From positions 1 through 64,000 of the forward strand of contig JBEKJP010000002.1 in NCBI GenBank assembly GCA_050011155.1: a stretch of 64,000 nucleotides of DNA, written 5' to 3'. This stretch comes from Palsa-504 sp050011155 (lineage in GTDB: Bacteria > Actinomycetota > Actinomycetes > Streptosporangiales > Streptosporangiaceae). The position numbers and the translations under genes were made by a program. The notes under the pieces were generated by a model. The model worked only from the letters and a program-made list of their open reading frames with translations, did not search any database and had not been told where the DNA came from. Numbering within the stretch: position 1 is the first letter of the stretch; every line of letters starts with the position of its first letter. Positions 51,973 through 60,767 of this stretch are shown in pieces.

Positions 51973-53497
51973 CCGCGCGCAGCACGTCCTTCCGCACCTT
52001 GCCCGAGGGTGTCCGGGGGAGCTCGTTGACAAGCACTACGACCTCGGGGGTCTTCTGCCGGGCGGCTCCCGCCGCGGCGAAGTGGGCCCGGGCCGTCTCG
52101 ACGTCGAACGTGAAACCAGGGCGGGTCACGACGACCGCGCAGACCCGTTCGCCGAGCGCCGGGTCGCGGGCGGGTATCACCGCGACGTCCGCGACCGCCG
52201 GGTGGATAATGAGCAGGTCCTCGACCTCCTTGGCGGAGATGTTCTCTCCGCCGCGGATAATGATGTCCTTGAGGCGGTCGGTAACGGTGAGGTAACCGGT
52301 GGCGTCGATCCGGCCGACATCCCCGGTCCGGAACCATCCGCCGGGCAGGAACGCGGCGGCGTTCAGCGCCTCGTCGGCGTACCCGGTGAAGAGCTCAGGC
52401 CCGCGGGTGAGGATCTCGCCGTCCTGGCCGTCAGGCACATCGCGGCCGGCGGCGTCCACCAGGCGGACCTGGTTGCCCGCGAGCAGCCGGCCGTCGGTGG
52501 CCGCCCGCCGGCCGAGCGGATCGGCGATGGTCCCCGCGGTGACCGTCGGGTGCTCACTGCTGCCGTAGGAGCGGAACGCCGTGATCCCGGCGCCGTCGGC
52601 CCGCCGGATCAGGCTCGGCGGGACCGGAGCGGCCCCCGTCAGGAACTCGCACAGCGTGCTGAGGGCCGCGATCCCCGCCTCCTGCTGGTCGAGCAGCCCG
52701 GACAGCTGGACCGGCGCGCCGCCGCACGACGTGACCGCGTGCCGGTCGATCAGCCGGGCCGCGAGCGCGGCATCCCAGTCCTGCATGATCACCGTCGGGG
52801 TGCCGAGCAGCAGGATCCGCAACAGGCTGAGCAGCCCCGCCATGTGACCGGGCGGGAAGAGGCCCAGATGGCGGGCACCGGGGCCGTTGCCGGTGTACAC
52901 CCGGGACGTCGCCTCGGCCAGCAGGGTCCGGTGAGAGTGCTGTACGCCCTTGGGCTCGGCCGTGGTACCCGAGGTGTACATGAGCACCGCGCGGTCGTCG
53001 GGGGCAGCGCCAGGCGTGCGGTAAACGGCTCCCGGCTGACGGAGGAGCTCGTCGTAGCTGACCGCCCCGCAGGCTGGTGCGCTGCCCCCCGTGACGACGG
53101 CGAACTTCAGCCCGGACAGCCCGCCCAGGACGACGTCGGCATGCGGGCGCCCCCGGTACTCCCGGGGGAGGACGACCGCGGTGGCACGCGACCGTCGCAG
53201 CACGAACTCCATCTCGCGGCGCCCGTAGATCATCACGACCGGCAGCAGGACGGCCCCGCACAATCCCACCGCCACCTGGGTCACCGCTCCCTCGTAGGAC
53301 CCAGGCAGTTGCACGGCTATCACGTCGCCGCGGCCGACACCCCGCGCCTGCAAAGCGCCAGCGGCTTTCTCGGCGTCATTCACCAGCTCGCCGAGTGTTA
53401 TCGTGCGCTCGTCGCCGTCGGCCACGAATACCAGCGGGCAGTCATCGTGAACCGCCGCCCCGGCCCGGATGCGGGCAGCCAGCGTCGGCTCGTCCAT
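51938..53497 (-). CDS. AMP-dependent acyl-CoA synthetase
   Basis: 519 residues. It has VGRGDVIAVQLPGSYEGAVT, the ATP loop VLMYTSGTTAEPKGVQHSHR, LGLFPPGHMAGLLSLLRILL, ITAFRSYGSSEHPTVTAG, WFRTGDVGRIDATGYLTVTD, DIIIRGGENISAKEVEDLLI and the catalytic Lys in LPRTPSGKVRKDVLR. The cyclohexanecarboxylate-CoA-ligase-like text (GGENISAKEVEDLL) suggests a ring or short branched acid. It ends 2 bp before... the enoyl-CoA hydratase start lies upstream at 54333, whose stop at 53500 is 2 bp from this start, so the pair is one transcript. Confidence 0.92.
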   Translation of the reverse strand: MDEPTLAARIRAGAAVHDDCPLVFVADGDERTITLGELVNDAEKAAGALQARGVGRGDVIAVQLPGSYEGAVTQVAVGLCGAVLLPVVMIYGRREMEFVLRRSRATAVVLPREYRGRPHADVVLGGLSGLKFAVVTGGSAPACGAVSYDELLRQPGAVYRTPGAAPDDRAVLMYTSGTTAEPKGVQHSHRTLLAEATSRVYTGNGPGARHLGLFPPGHMAGLLSLLRILLLGTPTVIMQDWDAALAARLIDRHAVTSCGGAPVQLSGLLDQQEAGIAALSTLCEFLTGAAPVPPSLIRRADGAGITAFRSYGSSEHPTVTAGTIADPLGRRAATDGRLLAGNQVRLVDAAGRDVPDGQDGEILTRGPELFTGYADEALNAAAFLPGGWFRTGDVGRIDATGYLTVTDRLKDIIIRGGENISAKEVEDLLIIHPAVADVAVIPARDPALGERVCAVVVTRPGFTFDVETARAHFAAAGAARQKTPEVVVLVNELPRTPSGKVRKDVLRAARQAGPGGSAP

Positions 53498-53499
53498 TC

Positions 53500-54333
53500 C
53501 TATTCCGCCTGATCTCGCGTGGCCCCGCCGCCCGCCGCCCGCTTACGGTTCCTGAACGCCTCCACCATCGATTGATGCTCATCCGATGTGAGCAGGACCG
53601 TGTTCGCGTACCGGTCGAAATCGCGGGCGGTCCCGCGGTCGACGCTGGCGGCGATATCGACCGCGATCTTGGTCACGCCGGCCGCCTCGGTCGGCAGGGC
53701 CGCCAGCTCGCGCGCGAACGCCGTCACCCGCTCGCGGAAGGAGGCGGCGGGATATACGGCATGGACCAGCCCCATCGTGAGTGCCAGCTCGGCGGAGACT
53801 TCCTGGCCGAACGCCAGCCACTTGCCCCAATGCGGCCCGATCAGCCGGGTCACCCGGCTGATCCCGCCGGATCCCGGGATCACTCCGAGGTTGGGCAGTT
53901 CCGGCAGCGCGAAGCTGGCGCCGTCGGCGGCGAGCCGGAAGTCGCAGGACGCGCCGATCTCCAACCCGACTCCCAGGCAACGGGCGTGAACGGCGAGCAC
54001 CGAGGGCTTCTCGATGGCCTCGAGCTCGTCCATCAGGAGATGAAAGCTCCGGTAGCCGCGCCGCAGGCGCCGCGGGCTGAAGCTGCCGTCGGGAGCGTAA
54101 CCACGTCTGCCGCCCGCGCCGCTGTCATTCAAGTCGATGCCCGCGGTGAAGTACCTGCCCTCCGCCGCGATCACCAGCACCTTGAGGTCGTCGCGATCAC
54201 CCAGGTCATCGACCGCGGCCCGCAGGCCGTCGATCATTGGCGGGGAGACGGCGTTCAGCTTGGCGTCCCTGGTGAGAGTGAAGGTAAGCACGCCGTCGTC
54301 CTCGGAACGACGGAAGGGCGTCAGCTCTGCCAT
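53500..54333 (-). CDS. Enoyl-CoA hydratase/isomerase
   Basis: 277 residues. It starts SEDDGVLTFTLTRDAKLNAV, the oxyanion-hole region is EGRYFTAGIDLNDSGAGG and KPSVLAVHARCLGVGLEIGA, then SCDFRLAADGASFALPELPN and LGVIPGSGGISRVTRLIG. Glu in GVGLEIG is kept; at the second catalytic position the usual E of EL/I is Asn (PNLGVIPG), so isomerase-like or altered chemistry is possible. It is co-transcribed with the acyl-CoA synthetase that follows (2-bp gap). Confidence 0.9.
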   Translation of the reverse strand: MAELTPFRRSEDDGVLTFTLTRDAKLNAVSPPMIDGLRAAVDDLGDRDDLKVLVIAAEGRYFTAGIDLNDSGAGGRRGYAPDGSFSPRRLRRGYRSFHLLMDELEAIEKPSVLAVHARCLGVGLEIGASCDFRLAADGASFALPELPNLGVIPGSGGISRVTRLIGPHWGKWLAFGQEVSAELALTMGLVHAVYPAASFRERVTAFARELAALPTEAAGVTKIAVDIAASVDRGTARDFDRYANTVLLTSDEHQSMVEAFRNRKRAAGGGATRDQAE

Positions 54334-54414
54334 CGGCGTCGTGTCTCCTTTCCGTACGGGTGGTGGCGACGCCTGCTCACGTGGGCGGCGGCGCGCACTT
54401 AGCCGAACGGCACG

Positions 54415-55206
54415 TCAGGAGAACAGGTCGACGACGGGCTTGGTCCTCAGGTCATCCTTGAGCAGGTACTGGGCGGCGCCCTCCATATGCGAGCGCCAGT
54501 GCTTCTCGGCGGCCGCCGCGTTCCCGATCTTGACCAGGTTGATGAGCTTCGTGTACGACCGGATGACCAGCTGGAAGCGCTCGTCGGTGTCGTTGTCGTC
54601 GCGTTGCGCGATCTTGGTCCGCAGGTGCGTGGCCACGATGTCCTGCAGGACGGCCCCCTGGATGGCCATGGTCATGTTGCCGCAGCCTTCCAGGATCAGC
54701 TCGTGGAACCGGTACGTCAGCCTGGCCCAGATATGGGGGTCGGGGATGAACGGCTTCCTGGCGGCGACCTCGGCCTTGAGCTCATCTACCACCTGGGTCA
54801 GCTTCTCGATGTCCTCGTCAGTGTGCCGCAGTGCCAGCAGCCGGGCGCACGGCGGCTCGGAGATCATCCGGGCCTCATAGACATCATTGATGGTGGCGCC
54901 CTTGATCTGCAGCAGCAGTCCGACATAGCGGGCGGCGACGGAGGCTTCGGGAGCGACTACCCGGGCGCCGCCGCGGCTACCGCGCCGGACGCTGATCAGC
55001 GTTTCCGCTTCGAGGATGCGGAACGCCTCCCGCAGGGTCGGACGGGAGACGCTGAACTGCTCCATGAGCTGGCTTTCCGCGGGCAGGGTCTCACCCGTCC
55101 GCAGTTCACCGCGGACGATCTGGCGCCGTAGGTAGGTGGCGATCAGCTCACCGGTCTTGGGAGCCCGGACGACCGTCCCGATCTGGGCGGCCGGGCTGCT
55201 TGCCAT
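54415..55206 (-). CDS. GntR/FadR-family transcriptional regulator
   Basis: 263 residues from the ATG at 55206; an upstream start at 55257 is possible. The winged helix reads LRTGETLPAESQLMEQFSVS then RPTLREAFRILEAETLISVR and RGSRGGARV, the FadR-type signature. The C-terminal FCD-like domain has metal-type residues in YEARMISEPPCARLLALRH, FHELILEGCGN and HWRSHMEGA. It is next to an SDR and divergent ACAD operon and likely controls them; the AT-rich stretch at 55207-55270 (with ATTAATTAAGC) is its probable promoter. Confidence 0.9.
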   Translation of the reverse strand: MASSPAAQIGTVVRAPKTGELIATYLRRQIVRGELRTGETLPAESQLMEQFSVSRPTLREAFRILEAETLISVRRGSRGGARVVAPEASVAARYVGLLLQIKGATINDVYEARMISEPPCARLLALRHTDEDIEKLTQVVDELKAEVAARKPFIPDPHIWARLTYRFHELILEGCGNMTMAIQGAVLQDIVATHLRTKIAQRDDNDTDERFQLVIRSYTKLINLVKIGNAAAAEKHWRSHMEGAAQYLLKDDLRTKPVVDLFS

Positions 55207-55284
55207 GTTCACGTGATAATCATATCTGTCACTACATTGAAAGATCGAACCCATCAAATTAATTAAGCTGACGTGTCATCGGCG

Positions 55285-56064
55285 TTATTTGCCCCCCTTA
55301 GGGGTGAAGCGGAGGGCGCCGTCGAGGCGGATCGTCTCGCCGTTGAGGTACACATTCTCGGCGATGTGCCGGGCGAGCTGAGCGTATTCGTCGGCGCGGC
55401 CCATGCGCTTGGGGAACGGGACCGCCGCGCCCCAGTAGGCGTCGAGCTGTTCCGGGTCGGCGCTGCCGAAGGCGGGCGTGAGGAACGTTCCGGGCGCTAT
55501 GGTCATCACCCGGATTCCCGCCGGGGCCAGGTCGCGGGCGAGCGGGAGCGTCATCGAGACGATGCCGCCCTTGGCCGCAGCGTAGGCGGCCTGGCCGATC
55601 GTCCCGTCGTAGGCGGCGATGGAGGCGGTGTTGATGATGACGCCGCGCTCGCCGTTCTCGAGCGGCTCGGTGGCGGCGATGGCGGCTGCGGCGAGGCGGT
55701 CGATGTTGTACGTGGCGGCCAGGAAGATGCCGATCACTTTCGTGAACGACTCCTGCGGGGCCGGGCGGTTCTGCTTGTCGAGCGTGCGCGGCCCGCCGCC
55801 GCCGCCGTGGGCCACCACCGCGATCCGGAGCGGGCCGAGCTGACCGGCCGCGTCGACGGCCTGCTGGATGCTGTCTTCGTCGGTCACGTCCGTTCGTACG
55901 AACAGGGCGCCGTCGCCCAGGTCGTCCGCCACCGTTTTGCCCCTGGCCTCGTTGAGGTCGCTGACCACGACCCGTGCGCCGCCCGCGTGCAGTCGGCGGG
56001 CGGTGGCGGCGCCGAATCCGCCGCCGCCGCCGGCGATGAGCGCCACCGCTCCTTCGAGGTCCAT
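55285..56064 (-). CDS. SDR, HSD10-like, glycine-rich cofactor motif
   Basis: 259 residues. The nucleotide motif is the unusual ALIAGGGGGFGAATARRLHA. VVSDLNEARGKTVAD, VVAHGGGGGPRTLDKQNRPA (an altered NNAG), QAAYAAAKGGIVSMTLPLAR and APGTFLTPAFGSADPEQLDA follow; the C-terminus ENVYLNGETIRLDGALRFTP matches the SDR at 35319-36086. It probably oxidises a 3-hydroxyacyl-CoA. It shares the divergent promoter region with the ACAD operon. Confidence 0.9.
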   Translation of the reverse strand: MDLEGAVALIAGGGGGFGAATARRLHAGGARVVVSDLNEARGKTVADDLGDGALFVRTDVTDEDSIQQAVDAAGQLGPLRIAVVAHGGGGGPRTLDKQNRPAPQESFTKVIGIFLAATYNIDRLAAAAIAATEPLENGERGVIINTASIAAYDGTIGQAAYAAAKGGIVSMTLPLARDLAPAGIRVMTIAPGTFLTPAFGSADPEQLDAYWGAAVPFPKRMGRADEYAQLARHIAENVYLNGETIRLDGALRFTPKGGK

Positions 56065-56112
56065 CGTTCGCCTTCCGACTGAGGGCAGACCAGACGGCCG
56101 CCCCGGATAGAG

Positions 56113-56141
56113 CTGTCATAGTTAGCTAATTGCACTATACT
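56113..56141 (+). promoter_or_regulatory. Promoter for the ACAD/LLM operon, probably leaderless
   Basis: A near-consensus -10 TATACT (56136-56141) follows CTGTCA (56113-56118) by 17 bp. Transcription would start 7-9 bp later, at or just before the GTG at 56150, so the mRNA is expected to be leaderless. The palindrome TTAGCTAA (56122-56129) between the two boxes is a candidate operator. Confidence 0.6.
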
Positions 56142-56149
56142 ATCCTGCT

Positions 56150-57292
56150 GTGAGAGACCGAGGCGAAGGGTGCGCACCGGGCGCCGGCGGCAGCGCCGAA
56201 CATGACGGGCTGCGCCAGGTCGTCCGCGAGTTCCTCCGCGAGAGGTCCCCGAGCCGTGAGGTCCGCCGCCTGATGGAGGCGGGGGAAAGCCGTGACGACA
56301 CGGTATGGTCGCTGCTGGCCGGGCAGCTGGGGCTGACCGGCATTGCCGTGCCCGAACGGTACGGCGGCGGCGGTCACGGGCCAGTCGAGCTCGGAATCGT
56401 GCTCGAGGAGATGGGCGGCGCCCTGCTGGTGGCGCCGTACTTCGCCACCGTCGCCCTGGCCGGCCAGGCCCTGGCCGCCTCCGGCGACGAAGACGCGATG
56501 GCGCGCTGGCTGCCCGGTATCGCCGACGGCTCGCTCACTGCCACCCTCGCTGTCGCCGAGGATTCCGGGTCATGGGACCCGGCCGAGGTGGCCGTGACGG
56601 CCGAGCCGGCCGGTGACGGCTGGGGCGTCACCGGGACCAAGCTCTTCGTCATCGACGGCCACACCGCCGATCTGATGCTGGTGGTCGCGCGCGCTCCCGG
56701 CGGCCTCGGCGTGTTCGCCGTCGAACGCGGTGCCGCGGGCGTTGCGGCGGCACGGCTGGACGCCCTGGACCCGACGCGCGCCCTCGCCTCCGTTGCCCTG
56801 GACGGTGCGCCGGCCGTCAGGATCGGCGCCGGCCGGGACACGGCGGCATGGCTGTCGGAGGTGCGCGACCTGGCACTGGCCGCGCTGGCGGCCGAGCAGC
56901 TCGGCGGCGCTGCCCGCTGCCTGGACATGGCGGTCGGCTACGCCAAGGCCCGTGAGCAGTTCGGCCGTCCGATCGGATCGTTCCAGGCCATCAAGCACAA
57001 GTGCGCGAACATGCTGCTTGAGGTCGAGTGCGGCCGGTCGGCGGTGCACCACGCGAATGAGGCCGTCGTCGGGTGCCAGCCGGAGGCATCGCTCGCCGCG
57101 GTGCTCGCGTACGTCCACTGCTCGCAGGCCTTCACCCATGCCGCCAAGGAGTGCATCCAGATCCACGGCGGCATCGGCTACACCTGGGAGCATGACGCGC
57201 ACCTGTACCTGCGGCGAGCGAAGTCGTCGGAACTGCTGCTCGGCCCGGCCGCCCGGCAGCGGGCGCGGCTGGCCGAGCTGGCCGGGCTCTGA
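56150..57292 (+). CDS. Acyl-CoA dehydrogenase, FadE28-like
   Basis: 380 residues from the GTG at 56150. LGLTGIAVPERYGGGGHGPV, VEMGAALLVAPYF-like EEMGGALLVAPYFATVALAG, TLAVAEDSGSWDPAEV, YAKAREQFGRPIGSFQAIKH and IQIHGGIGYTWEHDAHLYLR fit the actinomycete heterotetrameric acyl-CoA dehydrogenases that handle steroid or CoA-ring side chains. In these, two different subunits form one active site; the next gene is the likely partner (10-bp gap). Confidence 0.9.
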   Translation: MRDRGEGCAPGAGGSAEHDGLRQVVREFLRERSPSREVRRLMEAGESRDDTVWSLLAGQLGLTGIAVPERYGGGGHGPVELGIVLEEMGGALLVAPYFATVALAGQALAASGDEDAMARWLPGIADGSLTATLAVAEDSGSWDPAEVAVTAEPAGDGWGVTGTKLFVIDGHTADLMLVVARAPGGLGVFAVERGAAGVAAARLDALDPTRALASVALDGAPAVRIGAGRDTAAWLSEVRDLALAALAAEQLGGAARCLDMAVGYAKAREQFGRPIGSFQAIKHKCANMLLEVECGRSAVHHANEAVVGCQPEASLAAVLAYVHCSQAFTHAAKECIQIHGGIGYTWEHDAHLYLRRAKSSELLLGPAARQRARLAELAGL

Positions 57293-57301
57293 AGGACGCC
57301 G

Positions 57302-58492
57302 ATGACCCTGGAACGCGAAGCAGCCCAGACCGTGGCGGAGCCCGACGATGTCTTCCGCGCCCGGCTGCGGCAGTTCTTCACCGCCCACCACCCGGGGCGG
57401 CCGCCGAAGGACCCGGGCGAGCGGCTGGCCTGGACCAGGATATGGCTGGCGACCCTGTTCGACCACGGATACGCGGGCCCCGGCTGGCCGCGCGAGTTCG
57501 GTGGCATGGAGCTGTCTTTCGCGCATCAGGTGATCTACCACGAGGAAGCCGCCCGTGCCCGCATGCCTGGCCCGCTCGGTACCGGCCTGAACATCGCCGC
57601 GCCGACGATCATCAAGTACGGCACGCAGGAGCAGAAGCAGCGGTGGCTGGCTCCGATGCTCCGCGGCGACACGATATGGGCCCAGGGCTACTCAGAACCG
57701 GACGCGGGCTCCGACCTGCCGAGCCTGCGCACCACCGCCCGCCGTGACGGCGACGAGTACGTCGTCAACGGCCAGAAGGTCTGGACGTCGCACGCCGGCG
57801 ACGCTGACATCTTCTTCGCCCTGGTCCGCACGGGCACCAGGGAGAGCAGGCAGAAGGGCATCACCTATCTCGTCATCGACGCCCGTGCCCCCGGAATCCA
57901 GGTGCGGCCGCTGCGGGACCTGACCGGCGGGTACCTGTTCGCCGAGGTGTTCTTCGACAATGTGCGGGTGCCGGTGGCGAACCGGATCGGGGACGAGAAC
58001 GGCGGCTGGCCGCTGGCCCGCACCAGCCTCGGGCACGAGCGGGCGGCGGGCGCGCTGAATCAGGCGGCGATGTACCGCCGGGTGCTGACGGAGCTGGAGG
58101 AACTGGCCCGCGAACGCGGCCAGCTCGCCGATCCGCTGGTACGCGACCGGTTCGTGGACCTGGAAATCCGGGTCCGCATCATGCGCTACAACGCTCAGCG
58201 AACCATCGGCGGCATCCTCGCCCGGGGCGATGCCGGCGCCACCTCGTCCGTGTCGCGGCTGCTCGTCACCGCGTTCGAGCAGGACATCCACGAGTTCGCG
58301 GTCGACCTGCTCGGCCCGGCCGGGCTGCTCGGCAAGTCCGAGCCGCAGGCGGTGCAGCGGTCCCGCTGGCTAGTCGGCTTCCTGCGCACCCGGGCTTCCA
58401 CCATTGGCGCCGGGACCAGCGAAATTCAGCTGAACACCGTGGCCGAGCAGGTTCTCGGGCTGCCGCATGATCCCGGTATGCCGCCGCGCTGA
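57302..58492 (+). CDS. Acyl-CoA dehydrogenase, FadE29-like partner
   Basis: 396 residues. YAGPGWPREFGGMELSFAHQ, IIKYGTQEQKQRWLAPMLRG, WAQGYSEPDAGSDLPSLRTT, YVVNGQKVWTSHAGDADIFF and the end TRASTIGAGTSEIQLNTVAE are all clear. FAD- and substrate-binding segments are intact. With the preceding and following dehydrogenases it belongs to a five-gene, closely spaced unit. The exact acyl-CoA is unknown. Confidence 0.92.
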   Translation: MTLEREAAQTVAEPDDVFRARLRQFFTAHHPGRPPKDPGERLAWTRIWLATLFDHGYAGPGWPREFGGMELSFAHQVIYHEEAARARMPGPLGTGLNIAAPTIIKYGTQEQKQRWLAPMLRGDTIWAQGYSEPDAGSDLPSLRTTARRDGDEYVVNGQKVWTSHAGDADIFFALVRTGTRESRQKGITYLVIDARAPGIQVRPLRDLTGGYLFAEVFFDNVRVPVANRIGDENGGWPLARTSLGHERAAGALNQAAMYRRVLTELEELARERGQLADPLVRDRFVDLEIRVRIMRYNAQRTIGGILARGDAGATSSVSRLLVTAFEQDIHEFAVDLLGPAGLLGKSEPQAVQRSRWLVGFLRTRASTIGAGTSEIQLNTVAEQVLGLPHDPGMPPR

Positions 58493-58515
58493 CCGGTCAA
58501 CTTCAGGAGACGCCC

Positions 58516-59727
58516 ATGCGTTTTGACCATAGCCCCGAACTGGAGGACTACCGGGCCGGGATCCGGGCCTTCATCGCGCGGCACGGGCCGGGACCTCGCA
58601 AGCACGTGGGGGTCCGGGCACCCGACCCCGGGCAGGTACCGGCGCTGCGCGCGTGGGTGGCGCGGCTGTACGCGGCCGGGTATCTCGGGCAGACCTGGCC
58701 GGCTGAATACGGCGGCCGACCCAATGCCACCATCGAGCACACGTTCATCGTCGCCGAGGAGATCGCCCGGGCCAGGACCTGGGGCGAAATCGGCGCCGGG
58801 GCGCTCGCCGCGGGAGCCATCCTGGCCTTCGGCAGTGAACAGCAGCGCCGGCATTACCTGCCACGGATCCGCTCGGGCGAGGACCTGTGGTGCCAGCTGT
58901 TCAGCGAGCCCGGTGCGGGCAGCGATCTGGCCAGCCTGAAGACCCGGGCCGTGCTGGTCAAGGGGAGAGGGGAAACGGGCGGAGACGAGTACGTCGTCAA
59001 CGGCCAGAAGGTGTGGACCACCAACGGCCACCACGCTGACCTCGGCTACCTGCTGGCGCGCACTAACCCCGAGGTCGCCAAGCAGGCCGGCATCACCGCG
59101 TTCGCCCTCGACATGCGGACGCCGGGCGTCGATGTCCGCCCGTTGCGCGAGATCACCGGAACCTGCGACTTTAACGAGGTTTTCCTCGACGACGTGCGTA
59201 TCCCGGCCGACCATGTGATCGGCGAGGTCGACGAAGGCTGGCGGGTTGCCAACGCCAGCCTCGGCCACGAGCGCAGCGGCGTCGGCGCCCGTGCCGTAGA
59301 GCTGCACGCTCAGCTCGACGACCTGGTGGAGCTCGCGCGTCGCACCACCACCACGGCCGGGCAGCCCGCCATCGCCGACGGGGCCACCCGCCACCGGATC
59401 GGCCAGCTCGCCGCCCTCGCGCACGTCACCGACGTGATGAGCAAGGCCGTGCAGTCCCGGATCGCCAACGGCACCGAAGACGCCGCGGACGGCCCGCTCG
59501 CCAAGGTCTTCTACAGCGAGGTCAACCTGGCCATGGCCGAGTTCGGGGTCGCCTTGCAGGGGGTCAGCGGCCTGGCGGTCGAAGGCGACCCCCAGGCCTA
59601 CGCCGGCGGTTGGTGGCAGGACGCGTACCTGTATGCCCGGGCCTACACGATCGCGGGCGGGGCTAACGAGGTGCTCAAGACCGTGGTCGCCGAGCGGGCG
59701 CTCGGCCTGCCGCGGGACAAGCGATGA
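58516..59727 (+). CDS. Acyl-CoA dehydrogenase
   Basis: 403 residues behind AGGAGACG. YLGQTWPAEYGGRPNATIEH, CQLFSEPGAGSDLASLKTRA, VVNGQKVWTTNGHHADLGYL and the C-terminal YTIAGGANEVLKTVVAERAL (usual ...GTSEI/N...) are present. It ends with an ATGA overlap to the first LLM oxidoreductase, so the two are translationally coupled. Confidence 0.92.
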   Translation: MRFDHSPELEDYRAGIRAFIARHGPGPRKHVGVRAPDPGQVPALRAWVARLYAAGYLGQTWPAEYGGRPNATIEHTFIVAEEIARARTWGEIGAGALAAGAILAFGSEQQRRHYLPRIRSGEDLWCQLFSEPGAGSDLASLKTRAVLVKGRGETGGDEYVVNGQKVWTTNGHHADLGYLLARTNPEVAKQAGITAFALDMRTPGVDVRPLREITGTCDFNEVFLDDVRIPADHVIGEVDEGWRVANASLGHERSGVGARAVELHAQLDDLVELARRTTTTAGQPAIADGATRHRIGQLAALAHVTDVMSKAVQSRIANGTEDAADGPLAKVFYSEVNLAMAEFGVALQGVSGLAVEGDPQAYAGGWWQDAYLYARAYTIAGGANEVLKTVVAERALGLPRDKR

Positions 59728-60767
59728 CCTCTTCTGGCAGGCGCTATGGCCTGCCCTGGCGCGGTGCGGCGGTTGCGCGAGTGGCCGAGGCAGCTGGCAT
59801 CGCCGCGTTCTGCAGCGGCGAGTTCGTCGACCACGAGGCGTACTCGACGCTCGCGGAGATGGCCCTGAATACCGAGCGGGCGCAGGTCGGGCCGGGCATC
59901 GCGTACGCGTTCGCCCGCACCCCGTACGTCCACGCGGCCGGCGTCAGAGGCGCCTGGCGGCATGCCCCCGGGCGTGTCTTTCTCGGCCTCGGATCCGGCG
60001 CATACAAGATTAACCGCGACTGGTTCGGCGTGGCGGCCGACCGACCGGTCGCGCGCATGGCCGACCTGGTCGGCGCCGTCCGCGCCTGGCTGCAGGCGGA
60101 AAACGGGCAGCGCGTCCGTTACGACGGGGAGTTCTGCCGCATCGACGCGGTAGTCGGCCCGCCGGTACTCGGCCGCATCGACGCGCCGATCTTGCTCGGC
60201 GCGTTCAATAAGCTGATGGCGGCCACCGCCGGCCGGGCGGCCGACGGGATCATCGGCCACGGCCTGTTCACCCGGAACTGGTGGGAGGACGTGATCCGGC
60301 CCGCGATCGCCAGCGGCGCCGCCCAGGCCGAGCACCAGGGCGTCCCCCAGGAGCACGGCTGGGTCATCACTGCCGTCGATGACGACGACCCGGAGCGCGC
60401 CGTCATGGACGCCCGCCGGATGATCGCCTTCTACCTGACCGTGAAGACCTACGACCGCTACGTCGAGCATCACGGCTGGAGCACCCAGACCGCCGCCATC
60501 CGCCAGGCCTTCGCCGCGCGTGACACCGATGCCATGAGCCGGGCGGTGACCGACGACATGCTGGAGGCGATCGCCGTGTGCGGCACCACCGCCGACGCGC
60601 GGGCCGCGCTTGCCCGTCGCGGTGACTCGCTGCCCCGCGACGTCGCCTACCTCGCCCCGCCGTCCTTCATGGTCAGCGAGCAGCGCGGCCAGCGCTACGC
60701 GCGGTCCAGCCTGGCGCTGCTGGAAAGCCCTCCGCCGGGAGGCCCGGTTGCGGAGGAAAGGCCATGA
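59724..60767 (+). CDS. LLM-class F420-dependent oxidoreductase
   Basis: 347 residues. VAEAAGIAAFCSGEFVDHEA, IAYAFARTPYVHAAGVRGAW, GRVFLGLGSGAYKINRDWFG and ATAGRAADGIIGHGLFTRNW match luciferase-like F420 enzymes (TIM barrel with a Ser/His-rich loop). F420 rather than FMN is inferred from the family. It overlaps both neighbours by 4 bp. It would reduce or oxidise an enone/alcohol of the substrate processed by the dehydrogenases before it. Confidence 0.9.
   Translation: MTSSGRRYGLPWRGAAVARVAEAAGIAAFCSGEFVDHEAYSTLAEMALNTERAQVGPGIAYAFARTPYVHAAGVRGAWRHAPGRVFLGLGSGAYKINRDWFGVAADRPVARMADLVGAVRAWLQAENGQRVRYDGEFCRIDAVVGPPVLGRIDAPILLGAFNKLMAATAGRAADGIIGHGLFTRNWWEDVIRPAIASGAAQAEHQGVPQEHGWVITAVDDDDPERAVMDARRMIAFYLTVKTYDRYVEHHGWSTQTAAIRQAFAARDTDAMSRAVTDDMLEAIAVCGTTADARAALARRGDSLPRDVAYLAPPSFMVSEQRGQRYARSSLALLESPPPGGPVAEERP

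Noticed and set aside
51893..53512. 539-codon + strand frame across the acyl-CoA synthetase at 51938-53497
   Set aside because: Antisense shadow; the minus strand carries the complete synthetase motif set.
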